Shown here in pieces: positions 54,901 through 61,600 of a DNA stretch of 64,000 bases. The stretch comes from Streptomyces sp. MMBL 11-1. Lineage in GTDB: Bacteria > Actinomycetota > Actinomycetes > Streptomycetales > Streptomycetaceae. Made by a program: the position numbers and the translations under genes. Numbering within the stretch: the first letter of the stretch is position 1; each line of letters begins with the position of its first letter. A model generated the notes under the pieces. It was not told where the DNA came from, ran no database searches, and saw only the letters and a program-made list of their open reading frames with translations. The stretch is taken from positions 496,001 through 560,000 of the forward strand of contig NZ_CP117709.1 in assembly GCF_028622875.1 (NCBI RefSeq), read 5' to 3'.

Positions 54901-55685
54901 TGTTCCGCAATCTCGACGGTTCGGGAACGGTCACCGGCGAGGTCACCCCGGCGACGCGTACCGTCCGCACCAGGGCCGAACTGACCCGCGTCTCGCGCAG
55001 CGGGGACATGATCATCGAGTCGTTCCGGGTGACGTGCACGGCCGACGACACGCCTCTCTTCGCCCTCTCCACGGTCTTCGGCTACTTCCCCCGGTCGGCC
55101 TTCGACGACCAGCAGGGCCTGGCGGCTTCGGCCGACGACCGTGCCCGTCTCGACGAACCCGGTGGTCGAGTGGTCGATCTGACCACCCGTCCCGCCCGGT
55201 ACTGCGGCGGCGAACCGCGCCTGCCGGGAGAGATGCTGCTGATGCTGGACCGGATCACGGGCCACTGGCCGGACGGCGGAAGCGCGGGACTCGGCCGGCT
55301 GCGGTCGGAGAAGGACGTCCGGCCGGACGCCTGGTTCTTCCGGGCCCACTTCTTCCAGGACCCCGTGCAGCCGGGTTCGTTGGGGATCGAGGCCATGTGC
55401 CAGCTGCTCCAGTACCACCTGCTGGAGCAGGGTGCGGGCGCCGGGCTCGTCAGCCCCAGGTTCGAACCGGTGCTGCCCGGCCGCGAGGCGTCCTGGACGT
55501 ACCGCGGCCAGATCACGCCGGCCAACCGGCTGATCCGGGTGGACATGGACATCGTGGAGAGCGGGACGGACGCCCGGGGGCCCTACGCCGTGGCGGACGC
55601 GTCGCTGTGGGGTGACGACCGGTGCATCTACCGGGTGCGGGGGCTGGGCATGCGCGTGGTGCCGGGAGGGGCGCCCGTGGCGTGA
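48975..55685 (+). CDS. PUFA-synthase-like megasynthase, KS-CLF-AT-DH-DH (PfaC/Pfa3-like)
   Basis: A 2236-aa protein. Domains in order: ketosynthase (about 1-440), with Cys193 in DAACASSLYA, His328 in CHATGTP and Lys359/His364 in KSNIGH; chain-length-factor-like KS (about 477-860), in which the active Cys is replaced by Glu638 (SAEEASG); acyltransferase (about 870-1200) with Ser961 in GYSSGES and His1079; a Pro-rich linker (about 1220-1425); then four hotdog units forming two FabA-like dehydratases (about 1430-2230), with catalytic His1713 in GHFKNDPCMPG and His2125 in AHFFQDPVQPGSLG. This order (KS-CLF-AT-DH-DH) matches myxobacterial Pfa3 without its AGPAT domain. The dehydratases would permit cis double bonds. 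A strong terminator follows. Confidence 0.93.
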   Translation: MRFEPIAVVGRGCVLPGALDPDTFWENIAAGRTSLSPAPEGRWRLPRRWAMGSVEDHLDRTWTDVGGYVHGFESVFDPAGFHLAPERIASLDPLFHWILYGVRQALAEAGRTGPLPRGGLVLGNLSYPTPTGAAFAEHVWLSAQRPPLRDALLRGERRIRPDARNRFSSGLPARLAARALGLGAGAWSLDAACASSLYAIKLACDRLHDGTADLMVAGAVSRPDPLYLHVGFCGLSATSRTGRSRPFHRDADGLVHGEGAGFVALTRLSDARSAGLPVLGVIRGVGLSNDGRGSGLISPSEEGQVRAVRLAYERAGVAPESVSLIECHATGTPVGDAVEARSMARVFGAGDDVPIGSAKSNIGHLLASAGVAGLLKVLGAMRAGVRPATLGVGRPLDVLADTPLRVLTASEEWGGPRRAAVSAFGFGGTNAHLIVDAPECAPPPAGSRPTIGTRTATRHASPAAPDPGPALDAPGDRTPVAIVAVGARVGEGTSLEDFRRAVLGGERRGPVAGIAVELTDLCFPPLALERTVRHQLLVLEAAREAARTVSLPRERTMVVIGTGVDPEVARAGARWRIPHWLEQSRTPVTAASADLARDAFTGPMTAEGVVGSMPNLAANRISTQLDLAGPGFTVSAEEASGPVALEIAARAIRSGEADAALVGATDLSCEAVHRAALRELGRQAEAGDAAVVLVLKSLEAARRDGDPVVALLDEEAVDEPDMVIGDVPGAAFDPATAFGRAHAASGLVSVAVAALSLQHRAVPRADGPADTAAVAHTARAVVTPLEGPAVGVRLRAGDARPWLRGPAPRLHVFSGADRREVLAALEAGTESSAGPARLALVDGGDTTCADRVRAARRWLTEGGARPADVSYRDGPVVGQTAFVYTNGSAAYPGMGHELALALPSLGERVRGEHRAIGARLRSSSDPGVLGQIWAVAELAVFHTVFSREVLGLRPDAAIGYSSGESTALVALGAWPDASGLYEATRDSGLFTTELTGELRAVRRYWRQRGIRGDRWSSYLIAAPLEAVRAELAGERAVHLMAVNAPGVCVIGGESRACAAVAARIGVDRAIELDYDMAAHAPELAEVREVWHEAHRRPTVEVPGVRFYSGASGRAYRPTSELAAEALTAQGLGTIDFAATIEQAWADGVRVFVEHGPRRLCTGWIKRVLGDREHVAVALDTPGDTGLRHLCLAVGELVVAGVPVRADALLARLAGAATGLPRPGPTVTVPVPPTPCLPPLERAVTVLPRAPELAPVPESGLGSPLPPGRDPGRAVAPAYEESGRLSAPAALAVPCSAAPGQRPRSPADDSREPGAAGAGGVAARQSLRVGALHREVMAAHAETHQRFLRVSALAVRALTAAGAAEAGRPGPVRVPVPTPTPAPAPGQPGPVRVRALPPPPTGPAPARAPEPKPGQAPGPGPTFDRAQLEHLASGTISTLFGPLFAEQDGYAVQTRMPGPPMLLADRVTGIDAVPAALVLPGPVRTDGRIWTETDVLHDSWYLDATGRMPAGVLIEAGQADLLLLSWLGVDLLNRGERAYRLLGCEVTFHGGPPRPGDTLRFEIHLDGHAEADGVRLAFFHYDCYVDGELRLSVREGQAGFFTPEELAGGGGVRWDPAGRAPGDELPFDPPAVRCERTRFDADRVRALTRGRPADCFGPGWEVTAAHVRPPVLDTERLRLLDEVTAFDPAGGPWGRGYLRAETSLSPDDWFFTGHFKNDPCMPGTLMLQGGLQAMAFHLTALGFTVDRDGWRFETVDEHPSRAMCRGQATPENRRVVYEVFVRGVSAGPVPTLHADVLGSVDGAKAFLGTDMALRLVPDWPLSHWRHSGPPTVQTDAAPVPLPRLGGLAGHREERPVAVAADGFAFDRASLLACAWGRPSEAFGAMYEPFDGTRRVARLPGPPYHFMSRIVSVDGPQGGMREGSVVVAEYDVPDRAWYFEQNDGHVMPFAVLMETALQPCGWLASYVGSATTSETDLLFRNLDGSGTVTGEVTPATRTVRTRAELTRVSRSGDMIIESFRVTCTADDTPLFALSTVFGYFPRSAFDDQQGLAASADDRARLDEPGGRVVDLTTRPARYCGGEPRLPGEMLLMLDRITGHWPDGGSAGLGRLRSEKDVRPDAWFFRAHFFQDPVQPGSLGIEAMCQLLQYHLLEQGAGAGLVSPRFEPVLPGREASWTYRGQITPANRLIRVDMDIVESGTDARGPYAVADASLWGDDRCIYRVRGLGMRVVPGGAPVA

Positions 55686-55747
55686 CGGATCGGCGGGCGG
55701 TCGACCGGGGCCGGGAACGGCGGACTGCCGGTCGACATCCGGGCCTC

Positions 55748-55788
55748 GTCCACCGTCCTGGCCCCAGGGGCGGGCCAGGACGGTGGAC
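55748..55788. terminator. Bidirectional terminator, 17-bp perfect stem
   Basis: GTCCACCGTCCTGGCCC pairs perfectly with GGGCCAGGACGGTGGAC across a 7-nt loop. It lies between the stop of the second megasynthase and the convergent M23 gene, so it ends both transcripts. Confidence 0.85.
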
Positions 55789-55799
55789 GGTCCGCCCGG

Positions 55800-56354
55800 T
55801 CAGGCGTAGTGGTTCACGCTGACAGGGCGCGTCCCCGTGGAGGGCGTCCAGCCCTGGATGGTGGCGGGCAGGCCCACACGGCTGTTGCAGTCGATCACCT
55901 GGAAGTGCAGGTGCGGGCCGGTGGAAGCGCCCGTGCTGCCCGACCAGCCGACGATCCGGCCCTGCGGGACCCAGTCGCCCGGCTCGTAGAACGACCGGTT
56001 CAGGTGCGCGTAGTGGGTGCACTGGCCGTTCGAGTGCCGGATGATCACCTCGATGCCGTTCTGCCAGTACGGCGACCAGTTCGAGAAGACGATGGTGCCT
56101 GCCTGCGCTGCGGATACCTCGTAGTCGGCGGGAAGCCCGAAGTCCCACGCGTACTCGTTGTAGGGGCCGGTATGGGAGTACGTGCCCTCCGGCCCCTGGG
56201 TCACGGTGTAGGCCTCCCCCGCCGGGTAGGGCAGTTCGTAGTAGTAGTCCGCCGCCGCGGCCGGGGACGCCCCCGTCATGGTGATGCCCACCGCCGCGAG
56301 CAGCGCGCTCGCCCCCACCGCCGTGCGGCGCAGAACTGTCTTCATCCCGCTCAT
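55800..56354 (-). CDS. Secreted M23-family peptidase-like protein
   Basis: A 184-aa exported protein. Residues 1-35 are a Sec signal (TAVGASALLAAVGITMTGAS, cleavage after AAA). The M23 (LytM/lysostaphin-like) fold shows HTGPYNEYAWDFGLP (HxxxxxxxD zinc pair), CTHYAHLNR (His) and GPHLHFQVID (HxH with the catalytic His). The zinc ligands are all present, so it could be an active peptidoglycan endopeptidase. Its size is minimal, one domain only. Start at the ATG 56354; MKTVLRR from a second ATG is equally possible. Confidence 0.88.
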   Translation of the reverse strand: MSGMKTVLRRTAVGASALLAAVGITMTGASPAAAADYYYELPYPAGEAYTVTQGPEGTYSHTGPYNEYAWDFGLPADYEVSAAQAGTIVFSNWSPYWQNGIEVIIRHSNGQCTHYAHLNRSFYEPGDWVPQGRIVGWSGSTGASTGPHLHFQVIDCNSRVGLPATIQGWTPSTGTRPVSVNHYA

Positions 56355-56539
56355 GCGACTCCGTTCACGTTCCCGAGTACCCGGTCTCCGCGTCCCGTCG
56401 GGGCGCGGGAGTGCAAGGATCAGGCGTCGGCCACCGGGCGGACAAGGGCCTCGGGACCTATGTCAGGTCCCTGCCAAGGGCCCACCGGACACGACCGGAG
56501 GGACAGGCATCCCCGAGCGCCGCGTTCGGGCCCATGCGG

Positions 56540-56944
56540 TCAGGCCGGGCCTCGCCCCGGCGGCCCGCCCACGACCGTGAGCAGGTCCACGACGAAGATC
56601 AGCGTCGAGTCCGCCGGGATCAACGGAGAGGGAGACTGCTTGCCGTAGCCAAGACGCGGGGGAACGATGATCTCGCGACGGCCGCCGGCCTTCATCCCCC
56701 TCACCCCCCGGTCCCAGCCCTTGATGACCCTGCCACCGCCCACGGCGAACTTGAACGGCCGGCCCTGCTCCCAGGAGGAGTCGAACTCCCTGCCGGACGC
56801 GAACGTGACCCCCACATAGTGAACCTGGACGACCCGGCCCGGCCGCGCCTCGGGCCCATCCCCGACCACGAGGTCCCGGATCGTCAGCTCGGTGGGCGCG
56901 GCACCCTTCGGAACCTCGACCCCGGGCTTCGCCAGTTCACTCAT
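56540..56944 (-). CDS. FKBP-type peptidyl-prolyl cis-trans isomerase
   Basis: A 134-aa single-domain FKBP, no signal peptide. Conserved core: VVQVHYVGVTFASGREFDSS, FKFAVGGGRVIKGWDRGVRG, MKAGGRREIIVPPRLGYGKQ and IPADSTLIFVVDLL. These include the Asp, Phe, Trp and Tyr of the rapamycin/FK506 pocket. It speeds proline isomerisation in the cytoplasm. The ATG at 56944 is the natural start; a long in-frame extension upstream is not part of the family. It appears monocistronic. Confidence 0.92.
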   Translation of the reverse strand: MSELAKPGVEVPKGAAPTELTIRDLVVGDGPEARPGRVVQVHYVGVTFASGREFDSSWEQGRPFKFAVGGGRVIKGWDRGVRGMKAGGRREIIVPPRLGYGKQSPSPLIPADSTLIFVVDLLTVVGGPPGRGPA

Positions 56945-57136
56945 CACGGTCCCCTCGCTCGCCACCGGGATCCCTCGCACGGGACCGGCCGGACGCATGG
57001 CCCCTCCATGCGGCAGGCGATCACCGTATCGGCAAAGCCCCTGCCCCGAGGCGCACCCGGGCCCGCGGAACAGCGCTCTCGCCCCCCCGGGGGGCGTACC
57101 GGAGCGACAGCCGGACCACACCCCGGCGGGCGGCGG

Positions 57137-57517
57137 TCAGCTGTTCACGTCGCGGTTGGTGAAGCGGAGGAGTCCCGCCCCGACGCAGACGAGCGAGGTG
57201 ACGGCCAGCACGGCCATGTCGCCCCCTTGGAAACCGTTCCTCAGCGGCTGGCCCCCGATGTAGTAATGGAACGGGGAAAGGTGGACGAGCCACTCGGCAC
57301 CGAGCTGGGCGGCGAAGGTATGGGCCGTGCAGGCGAGGACTCCCACGACAGCGGCGACCACGAGAACCACAGCGCGCCGTCCCACGGCAGCGCCGATACC
57401 GAGGGCCAACGCCCCGAACGTGATCGCGAGGAGAGCCAGGTTCAGACACTGGGCAAGGAGCTCGACCGGTGTGACACTGGTCAGTTCGGCACGGTCGCGA
57501 ACAGCGAGGACAGCTTC
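57137..57517 (-). pseudogene. Remnant of an ABC-2-type permease (C-terminal third)
   Basis: About 125 residues with four hydrophobic segments (LLAQCLNLALLAITFGALAL, AVVLVVAAVVGVLACTAHTF and MAVLAVTSLVCVGAGLL) and the typical C-terminal FHYYIGGQPLRNG and RFTNRD motifs of ABC-2 permeases. The N-terminal two thirds are missing: upstream, the frame continues into a transposase N-terminus. The fragment is therefore a truncated gene carried in a chimeric frame. No partner ATPase gene is present. The breakpoint is near residue 27-36 of the chimeric frame (about 57490-57518). Confidence 0.7.
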
Positions 57518-57598
57518 CCCGGTGCCCCTGCGGATGATCCGCAGCAGCCGCCGCCCCTCGTCGTCATCGATCTCACGTACGCGTACTCGTTCTGCCAC
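57518..57598 (-). mobile_element. N-terminal remnant of an IS630-family transposase
   Basis: The first 27 residues of the frame, beginning MAERVRVREIDDDEGRRLLR, are the characteristic start of the widespread Streptomyces IS630 transposase (helix-turn-helix region). The rest of the transposase is absent and the frame runs on into the permease remnant. It marks an old insertion/deletion breakpoint. Confidence 0.7.
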
Positions 57599-57646
57599 GG
57601 CCCGGCGGTAACGGACGGTCGACGCCCAAGAACCTCACTCAGGCCG

Positions 57647-58177
57647 CTAGCCGCGTGTGCGGAGGGCCGCCTCCAGCCGGGCGATGTCCTCGGCGTCCTT
57701 GGTCCGTCGAGGTCGGGAGGGGTCCCAGATGGGCATCATCCGTTTGATTTCGATCTGGGCCTGCGGACTGACGATCGCACATTGCAGACCACCGATACGG
57801 CCTGGCCCGGCATCGAGCATTCCCTCAGGCCAGGGCGCACCGGCCCAGGGGCCCCCGGCAACCACCACACGGCCGGCCGTATCCCGGTCCAGGAGCGTAA
57901 AGCTGTTGTCCAGACCGTCCTTGGCGAAATCGAGCTGCAGCTCAGGCGGCGGCCCTGGGACCGGTTGACAGCCGTGCCGCAGCAAGCCTTCCGCCAGGAC
58001 CCCTGCATCGTCCGTCCAAGCGAACCAGTCGACGTCTTCGTGGTCTCGCGTGATCTTGCCGAGGAAGAAATCCATGGCCCATCCACCGCGAAGCCACACC
58101 GCGACCCCAAGAGCCCCAGCGACCTCCACGGCCTCAGCGATCAGGCGGAGCTGCCGATCAGCACGTCCCATATCCAC
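57647..58177 (-). CDS. Nucleotidyltransferase-domain protein (LinB/ANT(2'')-like)
   Basis: A 176-aa protein with a nucleotidyltransferase fold. The core VWLRGGWAMDFFLGKITRDH EDVD motif (Gly-Gly-Trp-Ala plus Asp-x-Asp region) is the GGWAxD...DxD signature of lincosamide and aminoglycoside adenylyltransferases. The C-terminal half has DAEDIARLEAAL, also a family trait. Such enzymes transfer AMP to antibiotic hydroxyls; many chromosomal homologues have no proven drug. Start ATG (57 residues of MDMGRADRQLRL...) at 58177. It lies in the degraded accessory region, next to the MITE. Confidence 0.75.
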   Translation of the reverse strand: MDMGRADRQLRLIAEAVEVAGALGVAVWLRGGWAMDFFLGKITRDHEDVDWFAWTDDAGVLAEGLLRHGCQPVPGPPPELQLDFAKDGLDNSFTLLDRDTAGRVVVAGGPWAGAPWPEGMLDAGPGRIGGLQCAIVSPQAQIEIKRMMPIWDPSRPRRTKDAEDIARLEAALRTRG

Positions 58178-58263
58178 AGCCAGGCAGGTTACGCGGCAAC
58201 CGCTTTGCCCAGCACATCATTTGTCCGCCACAGAGCGGGCGAACGTTGTCCGATGCAGCACTA

Positions 58264-58425
58264 AGGGCTGTCCCGCAATTCCCGGCGGGCGCGCGACGAC
58301 AGCTACGGCACCTCGCCGCGTTGTCGGAACGTCCACATACATCCAGTATGCGGACGTCCCTCCGCCTTGCGATGCACCGCATCTGACGCCGCGCGCTTAT
58401 CCACCGGGAATTGCGGGACAGCCCT
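58264..58425. mobile_element. MITE-like element, 162 bp, with TA target duplications
   Basis: Perfect terminal inverted repeats of at least 22 bp (AGGGCTGTCCCGCAATTCCC and on) bound a 162-bp element with no coding capacity. TA dinucleotides flank both ends (58262-58263 and 58426-58427), the target duplication of IS630/Tc1-type transposons. An internal hairpin (CGTCCACATAC / GTATGCGGACG, 58331-58357) is present. The right end supplies the third base of the stop codon of the regulator gene at 58425. Confidence 0.8.
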
Positions 58426-60734
58426 TAGTGGGGGCCCGGTTCGGCGGTCGGTATGTGTTTGAGGGCGGTGAGTTGGGCGCTGGCTTCGGTCTGGAGGGGG
58501 TGGTGGTGCGTGGTGAGGGTGTGGAGGGCGGCCGTCAGGGCTGTGTGGGCTTCTTCTGTGCGGTTGAGGTGGCGCAGGACGCGTCCGAGTTCGAGTTGGA
58601 CGGGGCCGCTGCGTGCCGGAGAGCCCGTCTGTTGAAAGGCGGTCAGCGCTTGTTGCAGAGGAGGTTCGGCTTCTTGCCAGCGGCCGAGCGCGGCGTAGGC
58701 GTTACCAAGGTGTGACAGGGCCATGGCCTGGTAGGCAGCGAGCAACTCAGGAGAAAGACCCGGGTGATCCAGACGGCAGATCTCCAGAACGTTCAGGTGG
58801 TGTACGAGCGCTTCCTCGGCTCGGCCGTTGTGGCAGAGGGTTTCACCGAGGGCGTTGAGGGTGCTCATCTCGGCGAGTCTCCCCTGAATAGTGAGGTTGT
58901 CGCGGTGGCAGGCGAGAGATGCGTGCAGGCGGCTGATGGCTTCGTCGGTGCGGCCCAGGCGGCGCAGAGCCCCGGCCCCGTACCCCAGGGCCCAGCCGGT
59001 CTGAAGCAGGTCGCCGCAGGCACGGGCAGCGACAAGAGCGGCGTCAGCGGCTTCCAGAGCAGCCGGAGGACTGTGAGCGCAGATGCTGTGGGCCCAGGCG
59101 AGGTAGTTGAGGTGAGTCGCCTCCTCACGCCGGCTGCCCAGGGCACGCGCGGCATCAACGGCGTACTGAAAGACGTCGACCCACTGAGCCCAGTGCTGGG
59201 TCAGGTCGGAGAACCAGTGCATCGCCGCAGCGGTGTCGACGACCAGCCGGTGCCGGCCGGTGGCGCGAGCGTGGTGGAGGGAGGCGAGCCACTGCTCCCG
59301 TTCGGCTTCCAGCCAGGCTCGGGCCCGGTCGCGGCCGACCGGGGCGGTGGCGGGGTCGGGGTCGCCGGCCGGTGTGCTGTGCCGTTCGGCGTCGAAATGG
59401 AGGGCAGCGGCGGTGGCTCGGGACAGCATCCAGCGGGCGGTGCGGTCCAGGGCGGCTTCGCGGGTCGCCGCGTCGTCCTCAGCGGTCAGCTGTTCGGTGG
59501 CGAAGATCTTCAGGAGGTCATGGAAGCGGTAGCGCTGAGCGTCGGGTTGGGGCTGGAGAAGCCCGCGGTCGCAGAGTTCGTCCAGGCGGAACTCGGCGTC
59601 ACGGAGCGGGATGCCGGTGAGGAGGGCGGCGCTCTCGGGGCTCACATCGCAGCCTGCTGCGAGCGCGCAGCGCCGTAGCAGCAATCGGGAGACGGGGGCG
59701 AGCTGTTGATAGGACAGGGTGAAGGAGGCCCGGACCTTCAGATCCCCCGCCTGCAGCAGGTCGAGCCGTCGCTCCTCACGGTCGAGCTGGGCGGCAATTT
59801 TGGCGAGGGAGTCCTGGGTGCGGGTGGCGAGGCGCTGGCCTACTATCCGCAGGGCCAGGGGCAGACGACCGCACCGGTCGGTCAGGTCTCGGGCGGCCTG
59901 GGCCTCGCGTGCAACCCGGCCCGGGCCGACGATACGAGTGAGGAGTTCTACCGCTTCCTCACGGCGCAGCAATGGCAAATCGACCCGGTGCACGGCTTCC
60001 AGACCGGCAAGGCTGCTCCTGCTGGTGATGAGCGTCAACGAAGTCCCGGATCCGGGGAGCAGGGGCCGAACCTGGGACTCATCGGCGGCGTTGTCGAGCA
60101 CGAGGAGGAGACGTCGGGCCGCAGCGAGACTCCGTAACAGCCCGGCACGGTCGTCCACCCCACGAGGCAGGGACCGCCCGGACACTCCGAGCGCGGTCAA
60201 CAGCCTCACCAGTGCTTCGCCCGGGCGGACGGGCTCGGCTTCCATACCGCGCAGGTCGAGCCAGTACTGCCCGTCGGGATACCGAGGGGCAAGGCGATGC
60301 GCGGCATGGACGGCAAACGCCGTCTTCCCAAGACCGGCCGTGCCCGAGACAACGGCCACGGAGGCCCCGGTGGACGGTGCGGAGTCGGCCAGGGCAGCGA
60401 GGGTGGCGAGGGCGTCGCGGCGGGCGGTGAAGTCGCCGGTGTTCCGCGGCAGGGAGAGGATCCCGGGCGCGGCCGGGCCGGTGGCCGACCCGGGCCGGAG
60501 CCGGCCGGGGGCGGCGGCTGCCTCGAAGGACAGGGTTTCGTCAGGGTTCAGTCCCAAGGCCCGGGCCAGGGCGTGGACGGTACGGCACTGCGGCCCCGTG
60601 GTGTGGCCGCTCTCCAGGTAGGCCAGCGTCCGCACACTCACCCCCGCTGCGTGAGCGAGCCGCTCCTGGCTTAGAGCTGCGCGCAGCCGCAGCGTGCGCA
60701 GGAGCTTTCCGAAGTCGTCGGACGTACTGGTCAT
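58425..60734 (-). CDS. XRE-HTH/NB-ARC/TPR regulator (STAND ATPase, AfsR-like)
   Basis: A 769-aa STAND-type regulator. Residues about 9-60 are an XRE helix-turn-helix (LLRTLRLRAALSQERLAHAA, GVSVRTLAYLESG). The NB-ARC ATPase follows, with the P-loop VVSGTAGLGKTAFAVHAA (around residue 140), Walker B RRLLLVLDNAADE, RNBS-like TLITSRSSLAGL, GLPL-like CGRLPLALRIVG and MHD-like RYRFHDLLKIFA. The C-terminal ~350 residues are TPR-like helices. Members act as ligand-driven transcription regulators. Start ATG 60734 after GAGGAGG. The stop TAA is formed by the TA duplication plus the MITE's first base, so the native C-terminus may be cut. Confidence 0.88.
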   Translation of the reverse strand: MTSTSDDFGKLLRTLRLRAALSQERLAHAAGVSVRTLAYLESGHTTGPQCRTVHALARALGLNPDETLSFEAAAAPGRLRPGSATGPAAPGILSLPRNTGDFTARRDALATLAALADSAPSTGASVAVVSGTAGLGKTAFAVHAAHRLAPRYPDGQYWLDLRGMEAEPVRPGEALVRLLTALGVSGRSLPRGVDDRAGLLRSLAAARRLLLVLDNAADESQVRPLLPGSGTSLTLITSRSSLAGLEAVHRVDLPLLRREEAVELLTRIVGPGRVAREAQAARDLTDRCGRLPLALRIVGQRLATRTQDSLAKIAAQLDREERRLDLLQAGDLKVRASFTLSYQQLAPVSRLLLRRCALAAGCDVSPESAALLTGIPLRDAEFRLDELCDRGLLQPQPDAQRYRFHDLLKIFATEQLTAEDDAATREAALDRTARWMLSRATAAALHFDAERHSTPAGDPDPATAPVGRDRARAWLEAEREQWLASLHHARATGRHRLVVDTAAAMHWFSDLTQHWAQWVDVFQYAVDAARALGSRREEATHLNYLAWAHSICAHSPPAALEAADAALVAARACGDLLQTGWALGYGAGALRRLGRTDEAISRLHASLACHRDNLTIQGRLAEMSTLNALGETLCHNGRAEEALVHHLNVLEICRLDHPGLSPELLAAYQAMALSHLGNAYAALGRWQEAEPPLQQALTAFQQTGSPARSGPVQLELGRVLRHLNRTEEAHTALTAALHTLTTHHHPLQTEASAQLTALKHIPTAEPGPH

Positions 60735-60785
60735 GATCTGGCCTCCTCGTGACCGCACACGCGACGGTCCGGAGTTGAGCTTTCT

Positions 60786-60813
60786 GCAAAAGTAGCGCGG
60801 AGCCTACTTTTGC
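60786..60813. promoter_or_regulatory. Candidate operator upstream of the NB-ARC regulator
   Basis: A perfect inverted repeat with 10-bp arms, GCAAAAGTAG-N8-CTACTTTTGC, lies 52 bp upstream of the regulator start in the 377-bp divergent region shared with the secreted-protein gene. Its AT-rich half-sites stand out against the local GC. It fits a site for the XRE domain of the regulator. Confidence 0.6.
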
Positions 60814-61111
60814 GGGTTGTTCTGCCTGGTGGCAGTGGGCGGCCCAGGTGTGGAATGAGCGCAAGGCCCCACCGCCTCTCACGTATGGCGTGGGCATCAC
60901 GGCGCGCCCCTGCCGGGGCCTGATCGAAAGGCGTCTTCCCGCTGTCCTTGCGAGCCTCAGCTGTCTCCGGCACAGCCGAGTCCTTGTGACGGTGGATTCC
61001 CGCGCGTTTCCTCAACAGCTCGCCGGCACAGTGCTGGTACGGCCCAGCCTGAGGCAGGGATTCAGGCCGTCCGCGGTGCGCTGTGACTCGATATCGATCC
61101 AGGAGTTCCGT

Positions 61112-61522
61112 GTGACTATGACCATGGCCCGCAGGGCGGCTCTCGCCATCACAGCGCTCGCGCTGACCGGTACCACCCTGACCGGTTTGGCCCCGTCCGC
61201 TCAGGCCGCCTCGATGGAGGTATGCGTCCTGCACAACCTGGGGGGAGCCAGGTACTACTGCGAGTACGGCGTGTCCTGGGTCAATTACCCCAACGGTGAC
61301 GACCAGGCCATCGTCGTGGGAACCGACTACGCAGTCTGGACGAGTTGGGGCAAGCCTGGGAATTTCGGTGGCTGGAAGTCCATGGGCGGCAATGTGCGCA
61401 GCGCTGTCTACGTAACGAACAACAACACTGAGAATCCCCGGCTTACGGCGGCGGGCACGGACAACCGGTGGTGGTACACCCAGCGCCGCAACAACGGATC
61501 CTGGAGCCCGTGGACAACCTGA
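61112..61522 (+). CDS. Small secreted protein with PLL-like propeller blades
   Basis: A 136-aa exported protein. Residues 1-33 form a Sec signal (AALAITALALTGTTLTGLA, cleavage near AQA). The mature part has two Cys (VCVLHN, YYCEYG), then two blade-like segments: DYAVWTSWGKPGNFGGWKSM and PRLTAAGTDNRWWYTQRRNN with GSWSPW. These resemble the W-rich repeats of the propeller gene at 20766 (WSAWENFGTGG) but only about 1.5 blades are present. It may form part of a multimer or be a fragment. The start is GTG 61112 after AGGAG. The divergent NB-ARC regulator may control it. Confidence 0.7.
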   Translation: MTMTMARRAALAITALALTGTTLTGLAPSAQAASMEVCVLHNLGGARYYCEYGVSWVNYPNGDDQAIVVGTDYAVWTSWGKPGNFGGWKSMGGNVRSAVYVTNNNTENPRLTAAGTDNRWWYTQRRNNGSWSPWTT

Positions 61523-61600
61523 CACCAGCGCTCGCCGGGAGCGTCCACCCCGCCCGAGCACCGTCGATCAAGCATCCTCGAACTCGAAAGTTGATCACAC

